Shown here: piece after piece, positions 52,397-63,233 of the stretch | Layout of the letters: each line of letters begins with the position of its first letter | How positions within the stretch are numbered: the first letter of the stretch is position 1 | Assembly: GCF_008064665.1 (NCBI RefSeq) | Contig: NZ_VRZA01000001.1 | Coordinates: forward strand, 744,001-808,000 | Source of the DNA: Parahaliea maris | GTDB taxonomy: Bacteria; Pseudomonadota; Gammaproteobacteria; Pseudomonadales; Halieaceae | Direction of reading: 5' to 3' | DNA: 64,000 bases | Notes under the pieces: model-generated | The model's database searches: none | Told to the model about the DNA's origin: nothing | Seen by the model: the letters and a program-made list of their open reading frames with translations, nothing else | Program-made: the position numbers and the translations under genes

Positions 52397-53107
52397 CTAT
52401 CCCGCCTTCTGCTCGCGGGACCGCAGGGCGTAGGCCTGGCGGTAGAGAATGCTGGAGAACTCGTCGACAAAGGTGTCGTAGCGGTTGGTGAACATATCCA
52501 CCTTGGCGGCGAAGCGGTTGTAGGCCATCACCGCCGGAATCGCGGCAAACAGGCCCATCGCGGTGGCCACCAGCGCCTCGGAAATCCCGGGGGCGACCGT
52601 GGCCAGGGTGGCCTGGGTGGCATTGGCGAGCCCGCGGAAGGAGTGCATGATGCCCCACACCGTCCCGAACAGGCCGATATAGGGGCTGGTTGAGCCCACC
52701 GAAGCGAGGAAGGGCAGGTGCCGCTCGAGACGCTCCTCTTCACGCAGCATGGCGACCCGCATCACACGGCGGGAGCCCTCGATCACCGCCTCCGAGTCCA
52801 TGCCCTGCTGCTGGGCCAGGCGGGAAAACTCCTTGAAGCCGGCCCGGAAGATGCTCTCCATGCCGACGATAGTGTGGCCCTCTGCCGCGCGCTCATTGCC
52901 CTCGCGATAGAGCTGGGAGAGGTCGATGCCCGACCAGAACTGCTCCTCGAAGCGGATCATGTCGTCCTGCGAGTTACGAAAATAGATGATGCGCTGCACG
53001 ATCATGTACCAGGACACCATTGACGCCATCAGCAGTATGCCCATCACCAGTTGCACGGTGAGGCTGGCATGCAGCACCAGGTCAATCAAACTCAGTTGTT
53101 CTTCCAC
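52397..53107 (-). CDS. tolQ: Tol-Pal system protein TolQ
   Basis: 236 residues. MotA/ExbB-like subunit with three membrane helices (the first at about 16-36) and the helix 2 signature SVGSTSPYIGLFGTVWGIMHSF (about 131-152). GTG start directly after the ybgC TGA (TGAGTG), with a GAAGGGGAAG ribosome site inside ybgC. Confidence 0.97.
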   Translation of the reverse strand: MEEQLSLIDLVLHASLTVQLVMGILLMASMVSWYMIVQRIIYFRNSQDDMIRFEEQFWSGIDLSQLYREGNERAAEGHTIVGMESIFRAGFKEFSRLAQQQGMDSEAVIEGSRRVMRVAMLREEERLERHLPFLASVGSTSPYIGLFGTVWGIMHSFRGLANATQATLATVAPGISEALVATAMGLFAAIPAVMAYNRFAAKVDMFTNRYDTFVDEFSSILYRQAYALRSREQKAG

Positions 53108-53539
53108 TCAGACTTCCCCTTCAGTCCCGGCGGCCTGCTGTATCCGCAGCCGTTCCAGCATCTCCCGCGGCAGGCGCCGCGGCTTCACTCCCGCGCGATC
53201 GACACAGGCGATGGTCACTTCGCCCTCGGCCAGTGGCCGGCCGTCGCGCTTTACGCTTTGATGTAAACGCATGGTGGCCCCCCGCAATTCCCTTATTGTG
53301 GCGGTGGCCTCCAGTTCGTCATCCAGTTGCGCCGGCAGCAAGTACTTTACCGCTACATCGCGCACCACGAACATCAGGTCGTGGTTGAAAATATAATCCT
53401 TGCCGAAACCCAGCGAACGCATCATCTCGGTACGCGCCCGCTCCATGAATTTCAGGTAGTTTACGTAATACACGATGCCGCCGGCATCGGTGTCTTCTAT
53501 GTAGACTCGCAGCTTATAGGAAAATTCCGCGTCACTCAC
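53108..53539 (-). CDS. ybgC: Acyl-CoA thioesterase YbgC
   Basis: 143 residues, hot-dog fold. [24 protein letters not shown] carries the catalytic Asp of the 4-hydroxybenzoyl-CoA thioesterase family. Interacts with acyl carrier protein in other bacteria; encoded at the head of the tol genes as usual. GTG start overlaps the ruvB stop (GTGA). Confidence 0.96.
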   Translation of the reverse strand: MSDAEFSYKLRVYIEDTDAGGIVYYVNYLKFMERARTEMMRSLGFGKDYIFNHDLMFVVRDVAVKYLLPAQLDDELEATATIRELRGATMRLHQSVKRDGRPLAEGEVTIACVDRAGVKPRRLPREMLERLRIQQAAGTEGEV

Positions 53540-54603
53540 GACTCGCCTGGCTCCGCACCTGTGCCCAGGTCGAGCACCAGGTTGGCATCCTGCTGCCCGG
53601 CCCGTGGTGCCGGCAGTCCAAAGTGCAGGTAGGCATTGCGGGTCACCATGCGTCCACGGGGGGTCCGCACCATGTAGCCCTGCTGGATCAGGTAGGGTTC
53701 CAGCACGTCCTCGATGGTGCCGCGCTCCTCGGAGATGGCCGCCGCCAGGCTGTCCACGCCCACCGGGCCGCCATCGAACTTCTCGATCATCGCCAGCAAC
53801 AGGCGCCGGTCCTGGTGATCGAAACCGCGGTTGTCGACGCTGAGCATATCCAGCGCTTTATCGGCCACCTCCGCGGTGATCGTACCGTCGGCCTTTACCT
53901 CGGCAAAATCCCGCACCCGGCGCAGCAGGCGGTTGGCGATCCGCGGCGTACCCCGGGCCCGGCGGGCGATCTCCGCCGCCCCGGCGGCTTCGATGCCAAT
54001 GCCGAGAATGTTGGCGGAGCGCTCAACGATATGCGCCAGATCCCCCACCTGGTAAAACTCCAGGCGCTGCACGATGCCAAATCGATCCCTGAGGGGCGAG
54101 GTCAGCAGGCCCGCGCGGGTCGTGGCGCCCACCAGGGTGAAGGGCGGCAGATCCAGCTTGATAGAGCGCGCCGCCGGTCCCTCGCCGATCATGATATCGA
54201 GCTGGTAGTCCTCCATCGCCGGATACAGCACTTCTTCCACGTAGGGGCTGAGGCGGTGAATCTCGTCGATAAACAGCACGTCGCCAGGTTCGAGGTTGGT
54301 CATCAGGGCGGCAATGTCACCGGCCTTCTCCAGCACCGGGCCGGAGGTGGTCTTGAGGGACACACCCATTTCGTTGGCGATAATGGTCGCCAGGGTGGTC
54401 TTGCCGAGGCCGGGGGGGCCGAATATCAGGGTGTGGTCCAGCGGTTCGCCGCGCCCGCGCGCCGCCTCGAGAAAGATCGACATCTGGTCGCGCACCGTAG
54501 GCTGGCCCACGTATTCGGCGAGCGTCTTCGGGCGGATGGCGCGATCCTGGGCGTCCTCGCGCTCGCGCGCTTCGGGGGCGATAAGGCGGTCGGTTTCAAT
54601 CAC
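53536..54603 (-). CDS. ruvB: Holliday-junction branch migration ATPase RuvB
   Basis: 355 residues. AAA+ motor driving branch migration with RuvA. Walker [10 protein letters not shown] (about 63-71), Walker [10 protein letters not shown], arginine-finger region GATTRAGLL, and a C-terminal winged helix with [27 protein letters not shown] start. Follows ruvA by 12 bp. Confidence 0.98.
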   Translation of the reverse strand: MIETDRLIAPEAREREDAQDRAIRPKTLAEYVGQPTVRDQMSIFLEAARGRGEPLDHTLIFGPPGLGKTTLATIIANEMGVSLKTTSGPVLEKAGDIAALMTNLEPGDVLFIDEIHRLSPYVEEVLYPAMEDYQLDIMIGEGPAARSIKLDLPPFTLVGATTRAGLLTSPLRDRFGIVQRLEFYQVGDLAHIVERSANILGIGIEAAGAAEIARRARGTPRIANRLLRRVRDFAEVKADGTITAEVADKALDMLSVDNRGFDHQDRRLLLAMIEKFDGGPVGVDSLAAAISEERGTIEDVLEPYLIQQGYMVRTPRGRMVTRNAYLHFGLPAPRAGQQDANLVLDLGTGAEPGES

Positions 54604-54615
54604 GTCGGAATACCT

Positions 54616-55230
54616 TTACCCGGCAACCATGGATTTCAGCGCGCGGCGAATCAGCTCTTCACTGTTCTCCACGCTGTCATCGTTGACAGCTGCCACCGCC
54701 CGGCTGGCCTCTGCGGGCTTGTAGCCCAGGGCAATCAGTGCGCCCTCGGCGTCGGCAATCTTGTCCGTGGGCCGAGGGGTCGGGGCGATCCCCGCGCTGG
54801 CGCTGTCGTCGCCCATCTCCTCCAGCCAGCCCTTGAGCTTGTCACGCATTTCCACCAGCAGGCGCTCGGCGGTTTTCTTGCCAACGCCAGGCAAGGCCAC
54901 CAGGGACGAGATGTCGCCCTGCTGCACACAGCGGGCAAAACTGGTGGCATCCATTCCGGAGAGAATGGTCAGCGCCAGCTTGGGCCCGACCCCGCTAACC
55001 CGGATCAGTTGCCGGAACAGGCCGCGGTCGCGCTCATCGATAAAACCATAGAGTTGCTGTGCGTCTTCGCGCACAGCGAAGTGGGTCACCAGCGTCACTT
55101 CGGTGCCCAGCGAGGGCAACTGAAACAGGGTGGTCATGGGCACCTGCAGCTCGTAACCCACGCCGGCCACCTCCACGAGGATATCCGGGGGTTGCTTGTG
55201 AACGAGTGTGCCGCGAATCCTGCCGATCAT
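54616..55230 (-). CDS. ruvA: Holliday-junction-binding protein RuvA
   Basis: 204 residues. OB-fold N-terminus MIGRIRGTLVHKQPPDILVEVAGVGYEL, HhH pair VSGVGPKLALTILSGM and LPGVGKKTAERLLVEMRDKL, and a C-terminal RuvB-binding domain (EGALIALGYKPAEASRAV). Start at the ATG at 55230; an upstream in-frame start overlaps the ruvC end and lacks homology. Confidence 0.98.
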   Translation of the reverse strand: MIGRIRGTLVHKQPPDILVEVAGVGYELQVPMTTLFQLPSLGTEVTLVTHFAVREDAQQLYGFIDERDRGLFRQLIRVSGVGPKLALTILSGMDATSFARCVQQGDISSLVALPGVGKKTAERLLVEMRDKLKGWLEEMGDDSASAGIAPTPRPTDKIADAEGALIALGYKPAEASRAVAAVNDDSVENSEELIRRALKSMVAG

Positions 55231-55265
55231 AGACTGCTTCTTTTTTACCTTGCTGTGAGCCGCGC

Positions 55266-55784
55266 TTAACGCAGGCGTCGCCGGCGCACCGAGGTGGCGC
55301 CGGCCATATTGATCATACTTTGTTGCGTGTGGGCATGACACAGGGCCGCCGCCAGGGCGTCGGCCGCGTCCTCCTGGGGCTCCGCCGGCAGACGCAATAA
55401 CACCTTCACCATGTGCTGCACCTGGGCCTTGTCAGCGGCGCCGGTACCCACTACCGACTGCTTGATCTGGCGGGCCGAATACTCTGACACTGCCAGTTGC
55501 TGCGCAACACAGGCGACAATGGCGGCACCCCGGGCCTGCCCCAACTTGAGGGCCGAGCCGGCACTTTTGGCCATGAACACCTGTTCGATGGCAAGCTGCT
55601 GGGGGCAGTGAGTTTCGATGAGCTCGGTGACGCTCTGGTGAATGATACCCAGGCGCTCGGGCAGTTCACCGGCAGGAAGGCGGATGACACCGGAGGTAAT
55701 GTAGCCGGCCCGACCGCCCTCGAACTGGATGATGCCGAAGCCGGTTTTCCGTGAGCCGGGGTCTATCCCCAGGATGACCGCCAT
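55266..55784 (-). CDS. ruvC: Crossover junction endonuclease RuvC
   Basis: 172 residues. Resolves Holliday junctions by symmetric cleavage. Catalytic Asp7 in [14 protein letters not shown], Glu near residue 68 in LAIEQVFMA, and the late [14 protein letters not shown] acidic pair. Upstream of ruvA, in the classic yebC-ruvCAB order. Confidence 0.98.
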   Translation of the reverse strand: MAVILGIDPGSRKTGFGIIQFEGGRAGYITSGVIRLPAGELPERLGIIHQSVTELIETHCPQQLAIEQVFMAKSAGSALKLGQARGAAIVACVAQQLAVSEYSARQIKQSVVGTGAADKAQVQHMVKVLLRLPAEPQEDAADALAAALCHAHTQQSMINMAGATSVRRRRLR

Positions 55785-55886
55785 AGTTTGCGCTGCCCGC
55801 TGCCCTGTCTGTTTATTCTGTACATATATACAGCATCAGGCTTCCGGGCGCACTACCCGAAGCCTTTGCTGGCAGCAAAAAAGCCG

Positions 55887-56630
55887 TCAGAGGCTGGCGT
55901 AAACTTCGTCGGGGATATCGGCGTTGGTGTAGACGTTCTGGACGTCATCCAGGTCTTCCAGCGCATCGACCAGGCCCAGCACCGAGGTGGCGCTGTCCAG
56001 ATCCAGAGGCACGGTGGTCGAGGCCACCATGGTGACTTCACCCCCCTCGGGAACCAGGTCGGCGGACTCAAGGGCATCCTTCACCGCGGTGAACTGCTCC
56101 CAGGGCGTGGTGACATCGATGGAGCCGTCGTCATTGGACTCGATATCCTCGGCGCCGGCATCCAGTGCAACGTCCATGACAGATTCCTCGTCGACCCCGG
56201 GGGCAAAGCTGATCTGGCCCTTCTTGGTGAACAGGTAGGCAACGGAACCGTCGGTGCCGAGGTTGCCGCCGCGCTTGGTGAAGGCATGTCGCACCTCCGC
56301 CACCGTGCGATTGCGGTTATCGGTCATCACCTCCACCAGCACCGCCACACCGCCGGGGGCATAACCCTCGTAGGTAAGCTCGTCCATGTTGTCGGCGTCG
56401 TTGCTGCCGGCACCGCGAGCGATAGCGCGCTCGATGGTGTCCTTGGTCATATTGGCGCCCAGCGCCTTGTCCATGGCCGTGCGCAGCCGCGGATTGTCTT
56501 CCGGTAGCGGGCCGCCCTGCTTGGCAGCCACCACCAGTTCGCGGATCAGTTTGGTAAAGACTTTTCCCCGCTTGGCGTCCTGAGCCGCCTTGCGGTGCTT
56601 GATATTGGCCCACTTGCTATGGCCAGCCAT
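55887..56630 (-). CDS. yebC: YebC/PmpR family protein
   Basis: 247 residues. Starts [23 protein letters not shown], the diagnostic N-terminus, with [20 protein letters not shown] and the acidic third domain following. Members are transcription regulators or, as recently found for some, ribosome rescue or pausing factors. Positioned between aspS and ruvC. Confidence 0.97.
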   Translation of the reverse strand: MAGHSKWANIKHRKAAQDAKRGKVFTKLIRELVVAAKQGGPLPEDNPRLRTAMDKALGANMTKDTIERAIARGAGSNDADNMDELTYEGYAPGGVAVLVEVMTDNRNRTVAEVRHAFTKRGGNLGTDGSVAYLFTKKGQISFAPGVDEESVMDVALDAGAEDIESNDDGSIDVTTPWEQFTAVKDALESADLVPEGGEVTMVASTTVPLDLDSATSVLGLVDALEDLDDVQNVYTNADIPDEVYASL

Positions 56631-56706
56631 GCGCGTCTCTCCTCATTTATACCGTTTACTGAAGGGCAGCCCGGCCACCCGCGGTCGCGCCCACTCCCGG
56701 CGCGAC

Positions 56707-58485
56707 CTACTCGCCCTGCTCCTGCTGCTTCTGGCGCAGGCGGATATTCAGCTCGCGCAGCTGCTGGGCACCGACCTCGCCAGGCGCGTCGGTCATGACA
56801 CAGGCCGCGGTCTGGGTTTTGGGGAAGGCGATCACTTCGCGGATGGACGCTGCCCCGGTCATCAGCATCACCAGGCGGTCGAGGCCGAAGGCCAGGCCAC
56901 CGTGGGGCGGCGCACCGTATTGCAGGGCATTGAGCAGGAAACCAAATTTCTCTTCGGCCTCCTCCTGGCCAATACCCAGCAGGGTGAACACCGCTTCCTG
57001 CATGTCGCGCTGGTGGATACGGACACTGCCGCCACCCAGCTCGGTACCGTTGAGCACCATGTCGTAGGCCCGGGACAGTGCCTCGCCGGGGTTTGCCTGC
57101 AGCTCTTCCGGGCTGCAGGAGGGAGCGGTGAAGGGGTGGTGCAGCGGGGTCCAGCCACCGTTGCCATCGTCCTCGAACATCGGGAAGTCCACCACCCACA
57201 GGGGCGCCCAGCCTTCGGCCACCAGGCCCTGGTCCTCGGCCACCTTCAGGCGCAGGGCACCGAGGGACTCGTTGACCACGCCGGTCTTGTCGGCGCCAAA
57301 GAAAATAATATCGCCGTCTTTGGCTTCCAGGCGCTCCATCATCTGGTTCACGACCTCGTCGGGCATGAACTTGAGGATGGGGGACTGCAGGCCCTCGATA
57401 CCGGCCGCCAGGTCGTTGACCTTGATCCAGGCCAAGCCCCGGGCGCCAAAGATGGAGACGTACTTGGTGTAATCGTCGATTTCCTTGCGGCTGATGCTGG
57501 CACCGCCCGGTACTTTTAGCGCAGCGACCCGGCCGTTGGGGTCGTCGGCGGGTCCGCGGAAGACCTTGAAGTCCACTTGTTGCATCAGGTCGTCGATACT
57601 GACCAGCTCCATTGCGATGCGCAGGTCCGGCTTGTCGGAACCAAAGCGCTCCATGGCCTCGGCATAGGTCATGTGCGGGAACTCACCCAGTTCGACGTCC
57701 AGCACATTCTGGAACAGCTCCCGGATCATGCGCTCGGTAATCCCCATGATCTCTTCCTCGCCGAGGAAGGAGGTCTCGATGTCGATCTGGGTAAATTCCG
57801 GCTGGCGATCGGCACGCAGGTCCTCATCCCGGAAACACTTGGCCACCTGGTAGTAGCGGTCGAAGCCCGACACCATCAGCAGCTGCTTGAACAGCTGGGG
57901 CGACTGGGGCAGTGCGAAAAAGTGCCCGGGATGGGTCCGGCTCGGCACCAGGTAATCGCGGGCGCCTTCCGGAGTGGCCCGGGTCAGGATCGGGGTTTCG
58001 ATGTCGAGGAAACCCTCACGGTCCAGGAATTGGCGTACCGCGGAGGTGATACGCGCCCGCAGCATCAGTTTGTTCTGCATCTCCGGGCGGCGCAGGTCCA
58101 TGTAGCGATGCTTGAGGCGGACATCCTCGCCCACGGCAGTGTGCTCGTCGAGCTGGAAGGGAGGTGTGGCGGCAGAATTGAGGATTTCCAGCTCTTTGCC
58201 GAGCACCTCGATCTCACCGGTAGCCATATTCGGGTTGACGGTACCCTCGCCGCGGGCACGCACCCGGCCGGTCACCTTCAACACATATTCACTGCGAACA
58301 CGGTCGGCCCGCTGGAAGTGCTCTTCGGTGTCCGGGTCGAAAACCACCTGGACAATACCTTCACGGTCGCGCAGATCGAGGAAAATGACACCCCCGTGGT
58401 CGCGGCGACGGTCCACCCACCCGCAGAGGGTAACGGTTTCGTCGATGTTGCCGGTGCCAAGGGCGCCACAATAATGACTGCGCAT
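56707..58485 (-). CDS. aspS: Aspartate-tRNA ligase
   Basis: 592 residues, the full bacterial-type length. N-terminal OB anticodon-binding domain (to about 110), class II motif 2 around [18 protein letters not shown], a GAD insertion (about 285-415), and motif 3 [12 protein letters not shown] near the end. Bacterial AspRS in species without AsnRS can also charge tRNA-Asn; not determinable here. Confidence 0.98.
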   Translation of the reverse strand: MRSHYCGALGTGNIDETVTLCGWVDRRRDHGGVIFLDLRDREGIVQVVFDPDTEEHFQRADRVRSEYVLKVTGRVRARGEGTVNPNMATGEIEVLGKELEILNSAATPPFQLDEHTAVGEDVRLKHRYMDLRRPEMQNKLMLRARITSAVRQFLDREGFLDIETPILTRATPEGARDYLVPSRTHPGHFFALPQSPQLFKQLLMVSGFDRYYQVAKCFRDEDLRADRQPEFTQIDIETSFLGEEEIMGITERMIRELFQNVLDVELGEFPHMTYAEAMERFGSDKPDLRIAMELVSIDDLMQQVDFKVFRGPADDPNGRVAALKVPGGASISRKEIDDYTKYVSIFGARGLAWIKVNDLAAGIEGLQSPILKFMPDEVVNQMMERLEAKDGDIIFFGADKTGVVNESLGALRLKVAEDQGLVAEGWAPLWVVDFPMFEDDGNGGWTPLHHPFTAPSCSPEELQANPGEALSRAYDMVLNGTELGGGSVRIHQRDMQEAVFTLLGIGQEEAEEKFGFLLNALQYGAPPHGGLAFGLDRLVMLMTGAASIREVIAFPKTQTAACVMTDAPGEVGAQQLRELNIRLRQKQQEQGE

Positions 58486-58590
58486 AACTCAGGATTCCAT
58501 TGCTTGTCAGGTGAGGCCCGTCATTGCAGGCCCAGGATCATCGGGATTGGCCACTTTTGGCCGTTTCAGGCCGAGCCGAGCCGGGCCACG

Positions 58591-58878
58591 TCAGGCCGGG
58601 CTGCTCTCGCCGCCACTGCTTTTGCTGCTACCACTGTCGCTCTTGGCGGCAGGGGCCGCCCCGTCGCTGCCACCGCCAGCCAGGTTCTTCTTGCTGCCGG
58701 TCTTGAAGTCGGTCTCGTACCAGCCACCGCCCTTGAGCCGGAATCCGGCCGCGGAAATCTTCTTCTTGAGCTCCGCTTTGCCACAGGCAGGGCAGTCCTG
58801 CAGTGGCGCATCACTGATTTTTTGCAGCGCCTCGTGGGGTTTGCCACAGGCTTGGCACTGGTATTCGTAAATAGGCAT
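58591..58878 (-). CDS. FmdB-family zinc-ribbon protein
   Basis: 95 residues. N-terminal MPIYEYQCQACGKPHE and CPACGK give the CxxC...CxxC zinc ribbon (about residues 8-41). The rest is Gly/Ser/Ala-rich. Such proteins are often beside aspS; function is unknown, possibly regulatory. Start at the ATG at 58878. Confidence 0.92.
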   Translation of the reverse strand: MPIYEYQCQACGKPHEALQKISDAPLQDCPACGKAELKKKISAAGFRLKGGGWYETDFKTGSKKNLAGGGSDGAAPAAKSDSGSSKSSGGESSPA

Positions 58879-59081
58879 GTGGTTTGCTCGCCGCTGGAAC
58901 GATGACAACAGAGAAAAATCGAGGCGCGGATTTTACCCCATGGAGGGAAACAGGCCAAGAAGTGTGCAGAAAGGGAATTTCAGGGGGGAGTCAGCCCGCC
59001 GCGCTGCCAGAGACCTGCGCGGGGCCGGAGTTCGCTCCCCCGCGGGCAAGGGCCGCGGGGAAACGGGGGGGGGAACGCGCC

Positions 59082-59546
59082 TCAGGAGGCGGCGAATTCC
59101 TTCATTTTCTTCAGCGGACGCACTTTAACCGCGACGCTGGCCGGCTTGGCCTTGAAGGTGGTTTCTTCACCAGTGAAGGGGTTGATGCCCTTGCGCGCTT
59201 TGCGAGCGGGCTTCTTCACAGTGGTGATTTTCATCAGGCCAGGCAGAGTGAACTCACCCACGGAACGCTTCTTGATGCTGCGCTCGATCAGCAATTCCAG
59301 TTCACCAAACACATCGCCCACCTGCTTCTTGGACAGCCCGGTGGTTTCGGCAATATTGGCAACGATCTGGCTCTTGGTCATTTTGTCCTTGAGCGCAGTA
59401 GCGGCCTTTTTAGCCGGCGCGGCTTTCTTGGCTACGGCTTTTTTAGCCGGAGCTTTTTTCACTGCTGCCTTCTTGGCCGGAGCTTTTTTGGCCGCTGCTT
59501 TTTTGGCCGGAGCCTTTTTCTTAGCTGCTGCTTTCTTGGTAGCCAT
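59082..59546 (-). CDS. HU-family DNA-binding protein with histone H1-like N-terminal tail
   Basis: 154 residues. The first ~50 are Ala/Lys/Pro repeats (units of the KKAPAKKAA type), like eukaryotic histone H1 tails and AlgP. From about residue 55 comes an HU/IHF-type domain: MTKSQIVANIAETTGLSKKQVGDVFGELELLIERSIKK, GEFTLPGLMKIT and a beta arm with ARKGINPFTGEE. Most HU proteins are about 90 residues and tail-less; the tail should bind DNA backbone without sequence preference. Nucleoid organisation is the likely role. Confidence 0.93.
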   Translation of the reverse strand: MATKKAAAKKKAPAKKAAAKKAPAKKAAVKKAPAKKAVAKKAAPAKKAATALKDKMTKSQIVANIAETTGLSKKQVGDVFGELELLIERSIKKRSVGEFTLPGLMKITTVKKPARKARKGINPFTGEETTFKAKPASVAVKVRPLKKMKEFAAS

Positions 59547-59845
59547 GTTGTATGCAACCTTCCTTCGTTAAGAGTGAGTGTTATGCCTGCCCCGCCCCCC
59601 GTACTGCGGAAACAGCGCCAACGCCAGGCACGCACAAATGTATAAAACATGAAAAGCTGCAATACAAGCGTTTTAGAAGCAATCTGCGTAAATAAACCCT
59701 ATTTTTTCAGGTGTGAGAGCCGTTTCACCTTCTCAATTGCTCACCACTCCTCTGCAGCGGCAGACTCCAACCTGGCCGCGCTGTACCGAAATCGCGTTCA
59801 GACGTAGAATACACGCCCCTTTTTTTACTTCTCACTGGACCCACC
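59547..59845. other. Divergent promoter region between the HU gene and proS
   Basis: 299 bp, AT-rich on the HU side (59640-59710). It holds the HU promoter candidate and a TAGAAT (59805-59810) that may be the -10 of proS, without a good -35. No gene is seen. Confidence 0.5.
59639..59667 (-). promoter_or_regulatory. Candidate promoter of the HU-like gene
   Basis: Minus-strand TTGTAT (59667-59662) and TATACA (59644-59639) are 17 bp apart, about 95 bp before the start. Confidence 0.45.
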
Positions 59846-61558
59846 ATGCGCACCTCCGAGTACCTGATTACCACTCTCAAGGAGACCCCCGCGGACGCCG
59901 AAGTCATCAGCCACCAACTCATGTTGCGGGCCGGCCTGATTCGCAAACTCGCCTCCGGACTCTACACCTGGCTGCCACTTGGCCTGAAGGTATTGCGCAA
60001 GGTCGAAAATGTAGTGCGCGAGGAAATGGAAGCGGCTGGCGCACTGGAAGTGAGCATGCCGGTAGTGCAGCCGGCAGAGCTATGGCAGGAATCCGGCCGC
60101 TGGGAACAGTACGGCCCGGAGCTGCTGCGCATCCAGGACCGCCACAGTCGCGACTTCTGCCTGGGCCCTACCCATGAAGAAGTCATCACCGATATCGTGC
60201 GCAACGAGATAAAAAGCTACAAGCAACTACCGCTGAACCTGTTCCAGATCCAGACCAAGGTGCGAGACGAAATCCGCCCGCGCTTTGGCATCATGCGCTC
60301 GCGCGAATTCCTGATGAAGGACGCCTACTCTTTCCACGCCGACCACGCCTCGCTGGAACAGACTTACCAGGTCATGCACCGCAGCTACAGCAATGTGTTT
60401 ACCCGTCTCGGCCTGGAATTCCGCCCGGTCATTGCCGATACCGGCAGCATCGGCGGTAGCGCCTCCCACGAATTCCACGTACTGGCCAATTCCGGCGAAG
60501 ACGATATCGCCTTCAGCAACCAGAGCGATTACGCCGCCAACGTGGAAATGGCCGAGGCCGTCGCCCCGGCGGGCGAGCGCCCTGCCCCGTCTGCCGACAT
60601 GGCCGAGGTGGCGACTCCCGGCGTCAAAACCATCGAAGACCTGGCTGTGTTCCTCGATGTCGATGCCGCCACCACGGTGAAGACCCTGGTGGTAGCCGGT
60701 GAAGAGGAAGGCGAACTGGTGGCCCTGGTACTGCGCGGCGATCACAGCCTGAACGAAATCAAGGCCGAGAAACTGGCGGGCATCGCCAATCCCCTGCAAA
60801 TGGCGGAGGAAGCCGATGTGCGCAAGGCGCTGGGCGCCGGGTTCGGCTCCCTGGGCCCAGTGGGACTGTCCATTCCCGTTATCGTCGATCGCAGTGCGGC
60901 CCACCTCGCGGACTTTGTCTGCGGCGCCAACCGCGACGAAGTTCACCTGAGCGGCGTGAACTGGGAGAGGGACTGCCCCCTGGCGCGGGTGGAGGACCTG
61001 CGCGAAGTGGTCGAGGGCGACCCCAGCCCGGACGGCCAGGGTCAGTTGCAGATCAAGCGCGGCATCGAGGTCGGCCACATTTTCCAGCTGGGCACCAAAT
61101 ACAGCGAAGCCATGAATGCCAGTGTGCTGGACGAAAATGGCAAGAGCGTCACCATGAGCATGGGTTGCTACGGCATTGGCGTCAGCCGCATCGTGGCCTC
61201 GGCCATCGAGCAGAATCACGACGACAAGGGCATCATCTGGCCGGCGGCAATGGCCCCCTTCGAGCTGGTCATCGTGCCGCTGAACATGCAGAAATCCGAA
61301 GCTGTCGCCGAGTGCGCGCAGTCCCTCTACCAGCAGTTCCGGAAAGCCGGCGTCGACGTGTTGCTGGACGATCGCAACGAGCGCCCGGGCGTGAAGTTCG
61401 CTGACATGGAGCTGATCGGCATACCCCACCGCATCGTAGTGGGCGATCGCGCCCTGGCGGAGGGCCAGCTGGAATACAAGGGGCGCCGCGACGAGGAGCC
61501 GGCATTGCTGGCACGCGACGATACCTTCGATACGGTAATGGCGAAGCTGGGACGCTGA
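59846..61558 (+). CDS. proS: Proline-tRNA ligase (bacterial type with editing domain)
   Basis: 570 residues. Class II synthetase: [24 protein letters not shown] (motif 2 region, about 108-131), a YbaK-like editing insertion (about 225-395) that clears Ala-tRNA-Pro, the [19 protein letters not shown] motif 3 region, and a C-terminal anticodon domain. Ribosome site before the ATG is weak. Followed after 2 nt by a lytic transglycosylase. Confidence 0.98.
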   Translation: MRTSEYLITTLKETPADAEVISHQLMLRAGLIRKLASGLYTWLPLGLKVLRKVENVVREEMEAAGALEVSMPVVQPAELWQESGRWEQYGPELLRIQDRHSRDFCLGPTHEEVITDIVRNEIKSYKQLPLNLFQIQTKVRDEIRPRFGIMRSREFLMKDAYSFHADHASLEQTYQVMHRSYSNVFTRLGLEFRPVIADTGSIGGSASHEFHVLANSGEDDIAFSNQSDYAANVEMAEAVAPAGERPAPSADMAEVATPGVKTIEDLAVFLDVDAATTVKTLVVAGEEEGELVALVLRGDHSLNEIKAEKLAGIANPLQMAEEADVRKALGAGFGSLGPVGLSIPVIVDRSAAHLADFVCGANRDEVHLSGVNWERDCPLARVEDLREVVEGDPSPDGQGQLQIKRGIEVGHIFQLGTKYSEAMNASVLDENGKSVTMSMGCYGIGVSRIVASAIEQNHDDKGIIWPAAMAPFELVIVPLNMQKSEAVAECAQSLYQQFRKAGVDVLLDDRNERPGVKFADMELIGIPHRIVVGDRALAEGQLEYKGRRDEEPALLARDDTFDTVMAKLGR

Positions 61559-61560
61559 GC

Positions 61561-62166
61561 GTGCTGCGGCGCCAGCTTCGCCGCAGCGGCCTCGCCCTGT
61601 TGCTGGGCGGGCTTTGGCTCCCCTTCGTCGTCGCCCAGCCGAGTGACCCCCAGGAGCGTGCCGAGTTGCGGCAGTTCCTGGAAAGCACCATCAGCAGCAG
61701 TGACAGTTTCGACGATCGTTACGACGCCGAGGTCTGGCTGGTGGATATGTCCGCACGCCTGACCCGCTTCGTCGATGACCCGGCACAGCGGCTTGAATTG
61801 CTGCGCCAGGTACACGCCGCGGCCTCCCGGGCCGAACTGCCACCCGAACTGGTCCTGGCCGTCATTGAAGTGGAGAGCCACTTCGACCGCTTTGCCGTGT
61901 CTCGGGTGGGCGCCCAGGGCATGATGCAGGTCATGCCCTTCTGGAAAAACGAGATCGGGCGCCCGGGCGACAACCTCACCGACAACCTCACCAACCTGGA
62001 ATACGGCTGCCGCATCCTGCAGTTCTACCTGCAGCGGGAAGACGGCCACCTGCACCGGGCCCTGGCGGCCTACAACGGCAGCAGTGGCAGTAAACGCTAC
62101 AGCAACAAGGTGAGAAGCGCCTGGAAGACCCGCTGGCGCACTGAGCCACTCTACTGGGCTCCCTGA
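61561..62166 (+). CDS. Lytic transglycosylase (SLT domain)
   Basis: 201 residues. Cleaves peptidoglycan glycan strands. Signal peptide (about 1-25), a linker, then the goose-lysozyme-like SLT domain: VLAVIEVESHFD with the catalytic Glu, VGAQGMMQVMPFW, and LAAYNGSSG. GTG start 2 nt after the proS TGA, so translation is likely coupled to it. Short compared with full Slt70; resembles small MltC/EmtA-like enzymes. Confidence 0.92.
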   Translation: MLRRQLRRSGLALLLGGLWLPFVVAQPSDPQERAELRQFLESTISSSDSFDDRYDAEVWLVDMSARLTRFVDDPAQRLELLRQVHAAASRAELPPELVLAVIEVESHFDRFAVSRVGAQGMMQVMPFWKNEIGRPGDNLTDNLTNLEYGCRILQFYLQREDGHLHRALAAYNGSSGSKRYSNKVRSAWKTRWRTEPLYWAP

Positions 62167-62186
62167 GCCGACGCCCGAATTGGGCG

Positions 62187-63233
62187 CTACAAGTCCTGGA
62201 GGCGGAATGCCCCCGGGGATTCACCCGTCCATTTCTTGAACGAGCGGTGAAACGCGCTGGGATCGGAGAAACCGACCCGTTCCGCCACTTCACTCACCGT
62301 CACCCCCTCCTGCTGTAACAGGGCGATGGCCTGGTCCCGGCGGGCGTTGTCCTTGATCCGTTGATAGGAGGTCCCCTCCCGCTCCAGGCGCCGCCGAAGG
62401 GTTCGGGCAGACATATTGAGCAGGCCGGTCAATTCCTCGAAGCTCGGCATTTCACAGCGGAAGTCCTCGCCCAACAGTTCGCGGATGCGGTGGGTAATGC
62501 TCAGGGCACTGGGTTTGGGCGCCACCACCAGATAGTAGGGTGCTTCACGCAGGTAACGGCACAGGTCCGCCTCGGTGCGCACCAGCTCCGCCTCCAGATG
62601 GCGCACGGAAAACACCACGGCGTTGTCCTTTGCCCCGAAGGTGACCGGGCAGGGAAAGAAGTGCCGCAACTCCCGCGACTCCGCCGGCGCAGAGGCAGCA
62701 CAGCGGGCACTGACAATGTCGATGTGCTGGCCAATCAGCCAGCCGCAGAAACGCAGCCACACCGCCAGACCACAGAGCAGTCGCTGCTGGGCCCGGTCCG
62801 ACCCGGCCATCCAGTAGCGCAGGGTCGCCTCGCGGAGTTCTTCGTCGACCTCGAGTGAGTTGACCACCTCCCGGTCCCGGGGCAGGCGGCAGCAGCGATT
62901 GAATTCCATTGCCCGATGCAGGGCCGAACCCAGGCTGGGGCTGCCCAGCACGCTGTAGGCCAGCAGGCGGGCGGTACCCGCCGGGGTCGGGCCGTCGGGC
63001 ATGCTGCCCCCGGCCTCGTCATCGAGCAACCTGAACAGGGCACTGGCAAGGCGTGAATAGCTCTGGGCCGAGTTGGGGCGGGTGGCACTGCAGCCGCGGA
63101 GCGGGTCAAAGGGAAAGGCGGCCGCACGCAGCAGTGACTCGCGCTCGCAACCAGCGGCTTCGCCCTGGGCCAGCAGCGCTTCTATGAAGCCGGCAGGCAC
63201 CGTGTCCCGCACGGGGATATCACCGAATCTCAT
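62187..63233 (-). CDS. AraC-family transcriptional regulator
   Basis: 348 residues. N-terminal ligand-binding domain of the arabinose-binding type and a C-terminal HTH pair: MPSFEELTGLLNMSARTLRRRLEREGTSYQRIKDNARRDQAIALLQQ and VTVSEVAERVGFSDPSAFHRSFKKWTGESPGAF. Start at the ATG at 63233 (MRFGDIPVRDTV); upstream in-frame starts have no ribosome site. Divergent from the LuxR-type gene; target unknown. Confidence 0.9.
   Translation of the reverse strand: MRFGDIPVRDTVPAGFIEALLAQGEAAGCERESLLRAAAFPFDPLRGCSATRPNSAQSYSRLASALFRLLDDEAGGSMPDGPTPAGTARLLAYSVLGSPSLGSALHRAMEFNRCCRLPRDREVVNSLEVDEELREATLRYWMAGSDRAQQRLLCGLAVWLRFCGWLIGQHIDIVSARCAASAPAESRELRHFFPCPVTFGAKDNAVVFSVRHLEAELVRTEADLCRYLREAPYYLVVAPKPSALSITHRIRELLGEDFRCEMPSFEELTGLLNMSARTLRRRLEREGTSYQRIKDNARRDQAIALLQQEGVTVSEVAERVGFSDPSAFHRSFKKWTGESPGAFRLQDL

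Noticed and set aside
53623-55269. Long plus-strand frame opposite ruvB and ruvA
   Set aside because: Antisense shadow of highly conserved genes, with no family pattern.
57577-58905. Long plus-strand frame opposite aspS
   Set aside because: Antisense shadow; aspS motifs are complete on the other strand.
60227-61429. Long minus-strand frame opposite proS
   Set aside because: Antisense shadow, no ribosome site or domain.
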